A stretch of 64,000 nt of DNA from Cetobacterium sp050033475 (GTDB taxonomy: Bacteria; Fusobacteriota; Fusobacteriia; Fusobacteriales; Fusobacteriaceae), in contig NZ_CP188322.1 in assembly GCF_050033475.1 (NCBI RefSeq), positions 75,499-139,498 of the forward strand, written 5' to 3'. Position numbers and translations under genes: made by a program. Every line of letters starts with the position of its first letter. The first letter of the stretch is position 1. Under the pieces are notes generated by a model. That model was not told the DNA's origin, searched no databases, and saw only the letters and a program-made list of their open reading frames with translations. Shown piece by piece: positions 42,198 to 51,777 of this stretch.

Positions 42198-43551
42198 AAC
42201 TTCAAAAAATTCTATAGAAATTTTTGAAAATTTTTTAGAAGATGATTACGCAATTTTTTTAGATAGTCAAAGAGATGAAAAAAAATTGGGAAGATATTCA
42301 ATAATAGCAAGTAATCCTTTTATAAAAATAATTAGTAAAAATCAGCAAGTTACAATTATTTATGTAGAACAAAATAAAAAAGAAATAATAACAACAACAT
42401 CATCTTTAAGTGAACTATCAAATTTATTAGAAAAATATAAAATTTCCTATGATGGGGATTTTCCTTTTATAGGAGGAGCTTTAGGACATTTTTCTTATGA
42501 TCTGCTAGAAGAAATAGAAAAAATAAATATATCTCAAGAAGATGATTTAAATATTCCTGATTTTAATTTTGGAATTTATAATGAAGCTATAGTTATAGAT
42601 AATTTATTCAATAAAAAGTATATAATAGCTCAGAGTTTTGTTAACAATATAGACGAGAGAATAAAAAATATTGAAAATAAAATTTGTCAAAAAAAAATAT
42701 TTAAGAATATATTTTATGATAAGAATAGTAAAATAGAAAACTGTATTGAAAAAGAAGAATATATAAAGGCAATTGAGATAGTTAAAGAAAATATTGAAAT
42801 GGGTAATGTCTATCAAATAAATTATACTCAAAGATTTCAATGTCAATTAAATAAAAGTCCTTTTACTTTATATAAAAGACTAGGAGAAACTAATAAGGCT
42901 CCCTTTGCAAGTTATTTATCTTTGGAGGAATATCAAATAGTTTCTAGTTCTCCTGAAAGATTTATAAGAGTACAAAATAGAAAAATAGATACAAGACCAA
43001 TTAAAGGAACAATTGCTAGAGGGAAAACAGAAATAGAGGATTTTAATAATAAAAATATTTTAAAGAATAGTAAAAAAGATCAATCAGAATTATTAATGAT
43101 TGTAGATTTGGAAAGAAATGATTTAGGTAAAATATGTAAAACAGGTAGTGTAAAGGTAGATGAACTATTTCATATAGAAGAATATGCAACAGTTTTTCAA
43201 CAAATTGCTAATGTTGAAGGTATTTTAAAGGATAATATAGATTTAAAAGAGATTTTACAAGGTACTTTTCCTGGAGGATCCATAACAGGAGCTCCAAAAA
43301 TAAAAGCTATGGAACTTATAGGAAAATTAGAAAAAACTAAAAGAAATATTTATACAGGATCAATTGGATATATTAGTTTTAATGGAAATATAGATTTTAA
43401 TATAGTTATAAGAACTGTTCTTTGTAAAAATAATATGGCTTATTTTCAAGTTGGAGGAGGAATCGTTTGGGATTCTGACGCAGAAGCAGAATATGAAGAA
43501 AGTTTATTAAAGGGTAAGGCTTTAAAGGAGGCCTTATTATGGAAAGAATAA
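42178..43551 (+). CDS. pabB: Aminodeoxychorismate synthase component I
   Basis: The 457-residue chorismate-using enzyme has the C-terminal signatures NVYQINYTQRFQ, SSSPERFIRV, TRPIKGTIARG, LLMIVDLERNDLGKICKTGS, TFPGGSITGAPKIKAMELI and VQVGGGIVWDSDAEAEYEE-like ending (FQVGGGIVWDSDAEAEYEES). The KGT and PIKGTIARG elements mark PabB; they do not fully exclude TrpE, but the operon does. The start overlaps the end of pabA with AUGGAGG as ribosome site, and the end overlaps pabC. Confidence 0.93.
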   Translation: MLIKEFKTSKNSIEIFENFLEDDYAIFLDSQRDEKKLGRYSIIASNPFIKIISKNQQVTIIYVEQNKKEIITTTSSLSELSNLLEKYKISYDGDFPFIGGALGHFSYDLLEEIEKINISQEDDLNIPDFNFGIYNEAIVIDNLFNKKYIIAQSFVNNIDERIKNIENKICQKKIFKNIFYDKNSKIENCIEKEEYIKAIEIVKENIEMGNVYQINYTQRFQCQLNKSPFTLYKRLGETNKAPFASYLSLEEYQIVSSSPERFIRVQNRKIDTRPIKGTIARGKTEIEDFNNKNILKNSKKDQSELLMIVDLERNDLGKICKTGSVKVDELFHIEEYATVFQQIANVEGILKDNIDLKEILQGTFPGGSITGAPKIKAMELIGKLEKTKRNIYTGSIGYISFNGNIDFNIVIRTVLCKNNMAYFQVGGGIVWDSDAEAEYEESLLKGKALKEALLWKE

Positions 43552-44294
43552 AAGAAATAAAAGAAGAAGGATTTTTATATGGTTATGGTTTATTCGAAAC
43601 AATAAATATAAAAAATAAAATACCTAAGAATTTAGAGAAACATTTTTTAAGATTAAAATCCTCTGCCATGGATTTTAATATAGAATTTAGTTTAAATTAT
43701 GATGAATTTAAAAATTTATTTTTTGAAGAGATTAGTAAATATAAAGAAAATGATTTTATTTTAAGATTTACTCTTATTAAAGATGGGGATGAGAGTAAGT
43801 ATTTTTTTAATAAAAGATCTAATCCATATGGAAAAGAAATTTATGAAAAAGGATTTAAAGTTAAAATTTCAGATTTTTTAAGAAATGAAAATTCTAGATT
43901 GGTTTATTATAAGACTTTAAATTATATGGAAAATTATATGGAATTATTAGAAGCTCGAAAAGAAAATTATAATGAAGTAATTTTTTTTAATAGTAAAAAT
44001 TATTTATGTGAAGGAGCTATTAGTAATATATTTATAATTTCTAAAGGAATTTTTTATACTCCTTCATTAAAAAATGGATTATTAAAGGGAATTATGAGAG
44101 ATGAAATTATTAATAAATTAAAAGCTCATGGGGAAATTATTAAAGAAGAAAATATAAATTTAAAATTTCTAATAGAAGCCGATGAAATTTTTATAACTAA
44201 TTCCATTTTAGGAATTATGAAAGTTTCAGAATTAAATGGGAAAAAATATTCTACTAGAGTAGTTGAAAGTTTAAAAGAAAAATTTAATATTTAA
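43539..44294 (+). CDS. pabC: 4-amino-4-deoxychorismate lyase
   Basis: The 251-residue fold-type IV PLP enzyme has GFLYGYGLFETINI, the PLP Lys region YYKTLNYMENYMELLEAR and CEGAISNIFIISKG with the later ITNSILGIMKVSEL. It releases pyruvate from aminodeoxychorismate to give p-aminobenzoate. Branched-chain aminotransferases share the fold, but the shorter length and operon support PabC. It overlaps pabB by 13 bp and has AAGGAGG before the ATG. Confidence 0.9.
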   Translation: MERIKEIKEEGFLYGYGLFETINIKNKIPKNLEKHFLRLKSSAMDFNIEFSLNYDEFKNLFFEEISKYKENDFILRFTLIKDGDESKYFFNKRSNPYGKEIYEKGFKVKISDFLRNENSRLVYYKTLNYMENYMELLEARKENYNEVIFFNSKNYLCEGAISNIFIISKGIFYTPSLKNGLLKGIMRDEIINKLKAHGEIIKEENINLKFLIEADEIFITNSILGIMKVSELNGKKYSTRVVESLKEKFNI

Positions 44295-44297
44295 TTA

Positions 44298-44330
44298 AAA
44301 AGAGGGCATTTGCATAATGCCCTCTTTTAT
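44298..44330. terminator. Bidirectional hairpin terminator after pabABC
   Basis: AAAAGAGGGCATT (44298-44310) pairs with AATGCCCTCTTTT (44316-44328). It separates the convergent pabC and alanine symporter genes. Confidence 0.88.
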
Positions 44331-44332
44331 TA

Positions 44333-45724
44333 TTAATCCCAATATTCAATAGTGTTTTTATAGTTAGATTTAATATTTTCTTTAATAAATACTGGATCTT
44401 TTCCTTCTTTTTTTTGTGATAAATAGTCTTGTAGAGCTTCAAAAGCAATTTTTCCTAATAAAGCTATAGCAATTAGATTAAGAATAGCCATTAGAGCCAT
44501 AAATAAATCTGCAAGATTCCATACTAAAACTAAGTCTGTAATAGCTCCGAAGAAAACCATAAAAATAACAAGAACTCTATAAATATGAAGATATATTTTA
44601 TTTTCAGTTAAAAATTCAATATTTGTTTCTCCATAATAATAATTTCCTACAATGGAACTAAATGCAAATAGTAAAATACATATAGCAATAAAAATATTTC
44701 CCCAATGACCAACTTGTGAACTAAGAGCTTTTTGAGTTAGTTGAATTCCAGTTGCCGAGGAACCTTCATGTACACCTGAAACTAAAACCATAAATGCAGT
44801 ACATGAACAAATTATAATAGTATCAGTAAAAACTCCTAAGGTTTGTACAAATCCTTGTTTAACAGGATGGCTTATATCAGCAGTAGCAGCAGCATTAGGA
44901 GCAGACCCCATTCCAGCTTCATTAGAAAAAAGTCCTCTTTTAACACCGATCATTATAGTAGCACCTAGCCCACCACCAAAAACAGATTGAAAATTAAAGG
45001 CTTGATTAATTATATTTGAAAAGATACTTGGAATTAAGTGAATATTTTTTATTATAACTAGAAGAGAAATTAATATATATAGAATAGCCATAACTGGTAC
45101 AACAGTTGCACTAAAATTTGCAACACGATGAACACCACCAAATATTATAACAGCGGTAGCTAGAGCTAAAATGATTCCAACAATAGTTTTATCAAAATTA
45201 AAGGCTTCTTCAAAGGCTAAAGAAATAGTATTAGATTGAACAGAATTGAATATTAAACCAAAGGCAATAGAAATAAGAATAGAAAACATGATGCCCATCC
45301 ATTTTTTATTGAGAGCTTTATCCATATAATATGCAGGGCCCCCTCTGTAGGTATCACCATTTTTAACTTTATAAATTTGAGCAAGAGTACTTTCAACAAA
45401 ACTAGAAGCACCACCAATAATAGCAATAAGCCACATCCAAAAGATAGAACCTGGTCCACCTGTAGCTATGGCAATGGCAACACCAGCTAAATTACCTGTT
45501 CCAACTCTAGAAGCAGTACTTATACAAAAAGCCTTAAAAGAAGAAATACCATTAGCCTGCTGTGCACTTCCACCCAAAAGTTTAAACATATGAGGAATAT
45601 GCTTTAACTGTACAAAATTACTTTTCAATGTGAAATAAAATCCAATAGATAAAAGCATAATTATTAAAACATATCCCCATAAGATATCATTTGAAAAATT
45701 AACAAAATTGTGAATAAAATTCAT
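44333..45724 (-). CDS. Sodium:alanine/glycine symporter (AGCS family), second copy
   Basis: The 463-residue protein has the AGCS signatures FCISTASRVGTGNLAGVAIA, GGPGSIFWMWLIAIIGGASS and GVKRGLFSNEAGMGSAPNAA. It takes up alanine or glycine with sodium. It is a distinct paralog of the 17771 gene and lacks the inverted-repeat operator and the RHH-WYL gene found there. GGGGGG precedes the ATG. Confidence 0.93.
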   Translation of the reverse strand: MNFIHNFVNFSNDILWGYVLIIMLLSIGFYFTLKSNFVQLKHIPHMFKLLGGSAQQANGISSFKAFCISTASRVGTGNLAGVAIAIATGGPGSIFWMWLIAIIGGASSFVESTLAQIYKVKNGDTYRGGPAYYMDKALNKKWMGIMFSILISIAFGLIFNSVQSNTISLAFEEAFNFDKTIVGIILALATAVIIFGGVHRVANFSATVVPVMAILYILISLLVIIKNIHLIPSIFSNIINQAFNFQSVFGGGLGATIMIGVKRGLFSNEAGMGSAPNAAATADISHPVKQGFVQTLGVFTDTIIICSCTAFMVLVSGVHEGSSATGIQLTQKALSSQVGHWGNIFIAICILLFAFSSIVGNYYYGETNIEFLTENKIYLHIYRVLVIFMVFFGAITDLVLVWNLADLFMALMAILNLIAIALLGKIAFEALQDYLSQKKEGKDPVFIKENIKSNYKNTIEYWD

Positions 45725-45825
45725 TATAACCCCCCTTTTTTATAATTCAAGAGATTATAATATAAATTAAAAAAATATAAAAATATATATTTTATAGATG
45801 GATATATAAAATATTAATATATAAT

Positions 45826-46767
45826 TTAATTGTTTTCAATATTATTTAAATCTGTTTTCAATAAAATTAAAGAGTTTTTTACATAGTGATAAAAAACAAT
45901 GAAGATATTATCTGAAAAAATATTTGTATTTGTACTTGTATTATCTGAATTTCCATCAGTTGTTGAAGTTGGTGTTTCAGTAGTACTTGGACTAGATCCT
46001 AAAACAGAAAAAATAAATCCAAGAGAAAAACTAGTTAAAAAAATACCTAGAATAGTCTCACAAACGCTTATAAGTCTAATATATGGATTTATAGCAGTAA
46101 TAGGTCCTGTTCCAACAGTTGTCAGACTTCCTAAACTTATATATACATAATTTAAGTAATTTGAAAAAATAAAATTAGAAGGTTTTTCTACACCATCAAA
46201 CATATTACTAGAGGCCATTAAATTGGCAATATAATAAAAAGAACCAAATGATATACCTAAGATAATATAAGTTAAAAAGGTTGTGATAATATCAACACCT
46301 GCAATTTTTTTCTTTTTATAAATTAACATAATAAATTGTCTAGAGACTATTAAAAGAATTAAAAACATAGTAACAAAAACTGTAATTATATGAAGTATTT
46401 TAATAACAATTTCATCTAGAGAGCCTGCCAAAAATTGATCATTAAAAATACCTAAAATAGGAATTAAAACAGTAAAATATAATAGAAGACTCATTGAGAA
46501 GAAAATGTGATCGCTTAAAAAGCGTTTAAATTTAAATCTGAAAAAATAAAGGCAAGGATATAGCATAATAAAAATAGAAAAAATCATAGCACAGCTACTA
46601 GATATAAAAACTTTAGAATTCCAAACGACATTAAATTTATAGAATTCAATTGCTGTTAAAAAAAGAGAAAGAAAAAAGGAAATACTTCTGATTTCCTTTC
46701 TTTTTAAATGATCATATGCTTGAATCTTAAGAAATAAAAAGTTAAAAAATTTAGAAATATATTTCAT
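45826..46767 (-). CDS. Ion-channel-like membrane protein with TVGTG pore motif
   Basis: The protein of about 313 residues has roughly six hydrophobic segments. Near residue 235 the sequence YISLGSLTTVGTGPI, before a last helix (CETILGIFLTSFSLGFIFSV), looks like a potassium-channel pore loop and inner helix with the filter TVGTG instead of TVGYG. A Ser/Thr-rich linker (STTETPTSTTDGNSDNTSTN) follows, then a short cytoplasmic tail; no RCK domain is attached. Ion selectivity cannot be judged. The ATG at 46767 follows GGAGGAG; the frame extends 12 bp further upstream. Confidence 0.7.
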   Translation of the reverse strand: MKYISKFFNFLFLKIQAYDHLKRKEIRSISFFLSLFLTAIEFYKFNVVWNSKVFISSSCAMIFSIFIMLYPCLYFFRFKFKRFLSDHIFFSMSLLLYFTVLIPILGIFNDQFLAGSLDEIVIKILHIITVFVTMFLILLIVSRQFIMLIYKKKKIAGVDIITTFLTYIILGISFGSFYYIANLMASSNMFDGVEKPSNFIFSNYLNYVYISLGSLTTVGTGPITAINPYIRLISVCETILGIFLTSFSLGFIFSVLGSSPSTTETPTSTTDGNSDNTSTNTNIFSDNIFIVFYHYVKNSLILLKTDLNNIENN

Positions 46768-46832
46768 AAACTCCTCCAAAATAATGTAAAGTATAATTAA
46801 TAATATAATTTTATAAAAAACTAGTCAATCTT

Positions 46833-46861
46833 TTGACAAGAAATAAGTTAAAATGTATTCT
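46833..46861 (+). promoter_or_regulatory. Promoter of the NlpC/P60 lipoprotein gene
   Basis: TTGACA (46833-46838) and TATTCT (46856-46861) are 17 bp apart, about 40 bp before the ATG at 46899. Confidence 0.7.
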
Positions 46862-46898
46862 ATAAAAATAATACTATTTATTTACTACTGGAGGAATT

Positions 46899-47357
46899 AT
46901 GAAAAACTTTTTTAGATTTATAATAATTTTTATGATTTGTTTTTTAACTGGATGTACATCAGCAAAAATTTCTCAAAAAGAAAGAAATAATAGGTTATCA
47001 AAAATAAAAACTTTTTATACTGAATGGAAAGGAACAAAGTATAAATATGGAGGGCAGAGTAAAAAAGGAGTTGATTGTTCTGGCTTAGTAGGAATTTTTT
47101 TCAAAGAAGAATATAATAAATCTATTCCACGAACAACTTTAGAAATAGCAAAAGAAGGTGAAGAAGTATCGAGCATATCTGATTTAGAAGTTGGTGATAT
47201 AGTTTTATTTAAAATAAGAAGAAAAGTTTATCATACAGGACTATATATTGGGAATGGAAAATTTTTACATTCCTCAACTCAAAAAGGAGTTATGATTTCA
47301 ATGTTTGATGACTATTGGTTAAAAAAATATTGGCAAAGTAGAAGAATATTACAATAG
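46899..47357 (+). CDS. NlpC/P60-family cell-wall peptidase lipoprotein
   Basis: The 152-residue protein has a lipoprotein signal with lipobox LTGC (Cys at about residue 19). The NlpC/P60 domain shows the catalytic Cys in YGGQSKKGVDCSGLVG, VGDIVLFKIRR, the His in VYHTGLYIGNG and a third polar residue in KFLHSSTQ. It would cleave gamma-D-glutamyl-diamino-acid bonds in peptidoglycan from the outer-membrane side. Size and layout match Spr/MepS-type lipoproteins. GGAGG precedes the ATG. Confidence 0.9.
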   Translation: MKNFFRFIIIFMICFLTGCTSAKISQKERNNRLSKIKTFYTEWKGTKYKYGGQSKKGVDCSGLVGIFFKEEYNKSIPRTTLEIAKEGEEVSSISDLEVGDIVLFKIRRKVYHTGLYIGNGKFLHSSTQKGVMISMFDDYWLKKYWQSRRILQ

Positions 47358-47405
47358 TTATAGTAAATAACTTTAATATATTTTAAATAAAAAAGGGGTG
47401 GTCAA

Positions 47406-47834
47406 ATGATTAAAATATTTATTTTAACCATATTGTTAGCAACTTTTACAAATGCTCAAAATCTTAAAGATGGTTTTTATTCGGTTAGAACAGATAAAAC
47501 TTATTTCTTTTATTATCCAACAACAACAATGACTGTAAAAAATGGAGAAATAGTAGCAGTAACTCACGATAGAACCAAGTTAGATGGAAAAAAAGCGTCT
47601 GAGGATGAAGATTACAATAAAAATATGTTAGAAAATAGAGGAGTTAATGCAGAAATATATTCTAAAAAATTAGTAGAAGAATATTTTGCAGCAAATAAAA
47701 ATTTAGATAAAGTAGAAAATATTGCTGGGGCTACAGATTCAAGTAGACATTTTAAAAGTCAAATGAGATTTTTAATAGAAAAAGCACAAACAAAAGGCCC
47801 AGGAAATTATATAATGAAAAATTATGACTTATAA
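47406..47834 (+). CDS. Secreted FMN-binding-domain-like protein
   Basis: The 142-residue protein has a signal peptide (cleavage near TNAQ), then LKDGFYSVRTDKTYFFYYPT, MTVKNGEIVAVTHDRTKLDG and a C-terminal VENIAGATDSSRHFKSQMRF. The last stretch resembles the SGATxT/S flavin-attachment region of FMN_bind proteins (NqrC, RnfG type), with Ser where Thr is usual. It is probably periplasmic. AAGGGGTGG precedes the ATG and a response-regulator gene follows 15 bp downstream. Family call moderate; function unknown. Confidence 0.68.
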   Translation: MIKIFILTILLATFTNAQNLKDGFYSVRTDKTYFFYYPTTTMTVKNGEIVAVTHDRTKLDGKKASEDEDYNKNMLENRGVNAEIYSKKLVEEYFAANKNLDKVENIAGATDSSRHFKSQMRFLIEKAQTKGPGNYIMKNYDL

Positions 47835-47849
47835 AATTAGGAGATATTA

Positions 47850-48521
47850 ATGGAAAAAAATAAAAAGATATTGATAATTGAAGATGATACAAAAATACAA
47901 AGGTATCTTTTTTTAGAATTAACTCATGAAAACTATATAGTTGATGTGGTTGATAATGGAATAGAAGGATTAAATAAATTAAATGAAAATGAATATTCCT
48001 TAATATTATTAGATTTAATGTTACCAAATATTTCAGGAGAAGAAGTTTGTAAAAAGATTAGAGAGCAATCAAATATACCGATTATAATTTTGACAGCTAA
48101 GGATGAACTTTTTAGTAAAATTTCTTTATTGGATTTAGGAGCAGATGATTATATAACAAAACCTTTTAATATTCAAGAATTGTTTGCACGAATGAGAGTA
48201 ATTTTTAGAAATAAAAAAGATGTAATTAATAAAAATTTTTTAGGATTCAAAAATATAAAAATAAATTTAGATACAAAAGAAGTTTTTTTTAATGAAGAAC
48301 TTATAAAATTAACAAAAACAGAATATAATTTATTACATTATCTGTTATTAAATAGTAATATAGTTCTTTCTAGAGAAAAAATATTAGAAAATGTATGGGG
48401 TTATGATTTTATAGGGGATAGTAAGATTGTTGATATGTATATTAAAGCTTTAAGAAAAAAATTAAATTGTAATAATGATATTATAAAAACAGTGAGAGGT
48501 TTTGGATATACATTACAATAG
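47850..48521 (+). CDS. Orphan OmpR-family response regulator
   Basis: The 223-residue protein has a receiver domain with ILIIEDD, the phospho-Asp in LILLDLMLPN and the Lys in DDYITKPF. The winged-helix domain has LTKTEYNLLHYLLLNSNIVL, SREKILENVWGYDF, VDMYIKALRKKL and TVRGFGYTL. No histidine kinase is encoded next to it. It is co-transcribed with the FMN-binding-like gene. GGAG precedes the ATG. Its cognate kinase and targets are unknown. Confidence 0.92.
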   Translation: MEKNKKILIIEDDTKIQRYLFLELTHENYIVDVVDNGIEGLNKLNENEYSLILLDLMLPNISGEEVCKKIREQSNIPIIILTAKDELFSKISLLDLGADDYITKPFNIQELFARMRVIFRNKKDVINKNFLGFKNIKINLDTKEVFFNEELIKLTKTEYNLLHYLLLNSNIVLSREKILENVWGYDFIGDSKIVDMYIKALRKKLNCNNDIIKTVRGFGYTLQ

Positions 48522-48629
48522 TTTTTTTACCCAGTTAAATAAGTTTGAAATAAAATCTTGTATAAATTTTACAAAATAAAAATAAATAAATATAATTTTA
48601 AAATGTAGTTTATATTATTAGGAGGAAAA

Positions 48630-50894
48630 ATGAAAAAGTATATCTTAGCAGCTTTGGTTATTAGTTTAGCAACAGCATGTAGTAGTGTTAATGAAAAAAA
48701 AGATAATTATAAAAAAGAAATTTCAAGAGATACCTATAATAATATTTTAAATATACAAGGTGAACCAAAAGAATTTACTTATTTTGCTCCAAGAAAAGAA
48801 ACAGATAAGTCAGGAACAAATTATATTAATGGATTTTCTGATTTAGGAGCTTGGCATGGATATTATCAACCGGAAAAAGGATCCTATTCAATATATGGAG
48901 GGTTTGCAGGGCCATTTTATTTAGCAGAGGAATATGCGGCAAATCTTTCAGATAGCTTTAATAAAATTTCAATAAAAAATGCAAAAACTGGAAAAACATA
49001 TGATTTATCTCAAGCTAATGTAGAATTTAATTATATTCCAGGTAAGTTAATTCAAATTTATAAATTGGAAGATATAACTTTAAAATTAGAATTGATATTT
49101 GCAACGAACAGAACAGCTTTAATAAAAACTTCAATAGAAAATAATACAACAACTCCACTTGATTTAAATATATCTTGGTCAGGAAAAATGTATAATAAAT
49201 TAGAGAAATGGAATGCAAAAGAAAAAAAATATGATCAAATTCCATTAGACAATAAATTAATAAAATCATCAAATGGAATTACAGTAGATTTTAAAGACAA
49301 AAGATTAGTATGGGATTATTTAATGAATGATGAAGCAGAATTTAAAATAACTCATAGTAAAAATGTAAAAACTAAATTAAATGGAAATAGTTATATAAGT
49401 ACTTTAGATAATAATATTATAATTTTACCAAAAGAAACAGCAACAACATATACAACAGAAAGTTATACATTTACAAAAGAAGAAAAGTTAAAAGAAGATT
49501 CTCTAGTAAAAAATATTTTATCAAATCCTCAAAATTATTTTAATGAAAATAATAAAAGATGGAATAATTATTTAATAAAAACAATAAATAAAAATGTAAT
49601 AGATGAAAAATATGATGTAGGAGCAGTGAAAGCTGTAGAAACATTAGTTACAAATTGGAGAAGTCCTGCGGGAGCTATAAAGCATGATGGAATAACACCA
49701 TCAGTTAGTTATAAATGGTTTAATGGATTTTGGGCATGGGATTCCTGGAAACAAGCTGTCGCTACAGCAAATTTTGATGGAGAATTGGCAAAAAATAATA
49801 TAAGAGCATTATTTGATTATCAAATCCAACCTAATGACAAAGTTAGACCTCAAGATGCGGGGACAATAATAGATGCCATATTCTATAATAAAGATAAAGA
49901 TAGAGATGGTGAGGGTGGAAATTGGAACGAAAGAAATTCTAAACCTGCTTTGGCAGCCTGGGCAGTATGGAAAGTTTATGAAGCAACAGGAGATAAAGAA
50001 TTTGTTAAGGAAATGTATCCAAAATTAAAAAAATATCATGATTGGTGGTATTCAAATAGAGACCATAATAAAAATGGTATAGCTGAATATGGAGGAATGG
50101 TACATAGAGATAATAATTCTCCTGAAGAAATAATTTTAGCTGCAGCTTGGGAAAGTGGAATGGATAATGCTGTAAGATTTGATGTAGAAGGAACAGGTCC
50201 AGAGGATTCAGGAATTAAGGTTTTAGAAAATAGAGATGAACATAATAAAATTGTAGGATATTCTATAAATCAAGAATCAGTAGATTTAAATTCCTTTTTA
50301 TATGCAGAAAAAATTTATTTAAAAGATATGGCGGAGTTATTAAATTTACCTGAAGAGGCTGATTCCTATGAAAAATCAGCAGAATATGTAAAAAAATATA
50401 TGAATGAAAAAATGTTTGATTCAAAAACAGGTTTTTATTACGATCTACAATTTGATGATAAAAATAATTATAAATTATTAGTAAATAGAGGAAAAGGACC
50501 TGAAGGATATATGCCATTATGGGCAAATGCAGCTACCAAAAATCATGCTAAGGCTGTGGTGAAGAACATGATGAATGAAAATATGTTTAATACATATTTG
50601 CCATTCCCAACTGCTTCAAAGGATAATTCGAAATATAATCCAGTAAAATATTGGCGTGGACCTGTATGGCTAGACCAAGCTTATTTTGGAGTTGTTGCTT
50701 TAGATAATTACGGTTACAATAAAGAAGCAAATCAAATGACTTTAAAATTATTTAATAATTCAGAAGGATTATTAGGAGATGGATCAATTAGAGAAAATTA
50801 TAATCCAGAAACTGGTGAAGGATTACATTGCTCTAATTTTAGTTGGTCAGCTTCAGTATATTATTTATTATATAAAAATTATTTAAATAAATAA
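48630..50894 (+). CDS. ygjK: GH63 alpha-glycosidase lipoprotein, YgjK-like
   Basis: The 754-residue protein has a lipoprotein signal (lipobox ATAC, Cys at about 17), an N-terminal beta-rich domain (GFSDLGAWHGYYQPEKGSYS) and an (alpha/alpha)6 barrel with YKWFNGFWAWDSWKQAVATA, DAGTIIDAIFYNKDKDRDGE, NSKPALAAWAVWKVYEATGD and KYWRGPVWLDQAYFGV. The end GEGLHCSNFSWSASVYYLL resembles the segment that holds the catalytic Glu in GH63. E. coli YgjK acts on alpha-linked glucose-galactose and its gene lies next to the ebg cluster. Here the enzyme is membrane-anchored. AGGAGG precedes the ATG. Confidence 0.85.
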   Translation: MKKYILAALVISLATACSSVNEKKDNYKKEISRDTYNNILNIQGEPKEFTYFAPRKETDKSGTNYINGFSDLGAWHGYYQPEKGSYSIYGGFAGPFYLAEEYAANLSDSFNKISIKNAKTGKTYDLSQANVEFNYIPGKLIQIYKLEDITLKLELIFATNRTALIKTSIENNTTTPLDLNISWSGKMYNKLEKWNAKEKKYDQIPLDNKLIKSSNGITVDFKDKRLVWDYLMNDEAEFKITHSKNVKTKLNGNSYISTLDNNIIILPKETATTYTTESYTFTKEEKLKEDSLVKNILSNPQNYFNENNKRWNNYLIKTINKNVIDEKYDVGAVKAVETLVTNWRSPAGAIKHDGITPSVSYKWFNGFWAWDSWKQAVATANFDGELAKNNIRALFDYQIQPNDKVRPQDAGTIIDAIFYNKDKDRDGEGGNWNERNSKPALAAWAVWKVYEATGDKEFVKEMYPKLKKYHDWWYSNRDHNKNGIAEYGGMVHRDNNSPEEIILAAAWESGMDNAVRFDVEGTGPEDSGIKVLENRDEHNKIVGYSINQESVDLNSFLYAEKIYLKDMAELLNLPEEADSYEKSAEYVKKYMNEKMFDSKTGFYYDLQFDDKNNYKLLVNRGKGPEGYMPLWANAATKNHAKAVVKNMMNENMFNTYLPFPTASKDNSKYNPVKYWRGPVWLDQAYFGVVALDNYGYNKEANQMTLKLFNNSEGLLGDGSIRENYNPETGEGLHCSNFSWSASVYYLLYKNYLNK

Positions 50895-50905
50895 ATAAAA
50901 AAAAA

Positions 50906-50937
50906 CTCCTAGAAAATTTTCTAGGAGCTTTTTTTAT
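50906..50937. terminator. Bidirectional palindromic terminator
   Basis: CTCCTAGAAAA and TTTTCTAGGAG (50906-50927) are exact reverse complements, followed by a T-run. It lies between the convergent GH63 and TauE/SafE genes. Confidence 0.88.
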
Positions 50938-51701
50938 AAAAGTGGTGATAAAAAATTATAAATATTTAATAGTATAATTAAAAAAATAGAAATATTAAAA
51001 ATTTTTTCAATTATATTATTACTTAATTTTTTATTTAATTTTGTTCCTAAAATTCCACCAGAAATTCCACCAATAACCATTGTTGATAAAATAAATAAAT
51101 TTAATTGATGATAGGAACCTTTAATAATTGTCATTGATAAATTTGAAAATTGAGATAGGAAAATAATAAATACAGAATTAATAGCAGCTTCTTTTGTAGA
51201 AAGAGACATAAAAACAGTTAAAATAACAACATTAATTGGACCTCCCCCAATACCTAAAAAAGCAGCAATAGTTCCTAGAAATATTCCTATAAAAAATGAG
51301 AAATATAAATTTTGAATATTATATTTAGGGAATTTATTTTTGAAAATTAGAATAGATAATAAAAGAGCCAATATTAAAGATTGAATAGATTTAGCTAAAT
51401 TTTCATTTTCTAATAGTAAAATAAAAATAGAAAAAAGATATTTTCCTAATATTCCTCCTAAAATAGATCCAATAGCAATAAATATCATTTTTTTTTCAAC
51501 TTTAAATCCTAATTTAATTTGCTTAAATGTTGAAATTGCAGCCATGGAGAAAACTGTAAAAGAAGATAGAGTATTAATAGTTAATAAGGAATATGAACTT
51601 AGAGTATCTAAACAAGGCTTTATAATAACTCCACCGCCAAGTCCAGCTAAAGAACCAAGTACTGTTGCTATGAAAGCAATAAAAAAATAAATAATAAACA
51701 T
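50934..51701 (-). CDS. TauE/SafE (TSUP) family membrane protein, second member
   Basis: The 255-residue protein has eight hydrophobic segments with the TSUP repeats IATVLGSLAGLGGGVIIKPC and LGTIAAFLGIGGGPINVVIL. It is a closer match to the standard family than the protein at 9323. It exports small anions such as sulfite or organosulfur compounds; the substrate is unknown. AGGAGG precedes the ATG. Confidence 0.88.
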   Translation of the reverse strand: MFIIYFFIAFIATVLGSLAGLGGGVIIKPCLDTLSSYSLLTINTLSSFTVFSMAAISTFKQIKLGFKVEKKMIFIAIGSILGGILGKYLFSIFILLLENENLAKSIQSLILALLLSILIFKNKFPKYNIQNLYFSFFIGIFLGTIAAFLGIGGGPINVVILTVFMSLSTKEAAINSVFIIFLSQFSNLSMTIIKGSYHQLNLFILSTMVIGGISGGILGTKLNKKLSNNIIEKIFNISIFLIILLNIYNFLSPLL

Positions 51702-51777
51702 AAATATCCTCCTGAGGTGTTTAAAAATTTAATAAAAAATTATAAAATATATTTATAAAAAAAAGAAGAGGTGAAAA

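Noticed and set aside
45253..45459. Leucine-rich frame overlapping the second alanine symporter
   Set aside because: It is in a different frame of a well-conserved transporter and its hydrophobicity follows from that gene's codons.
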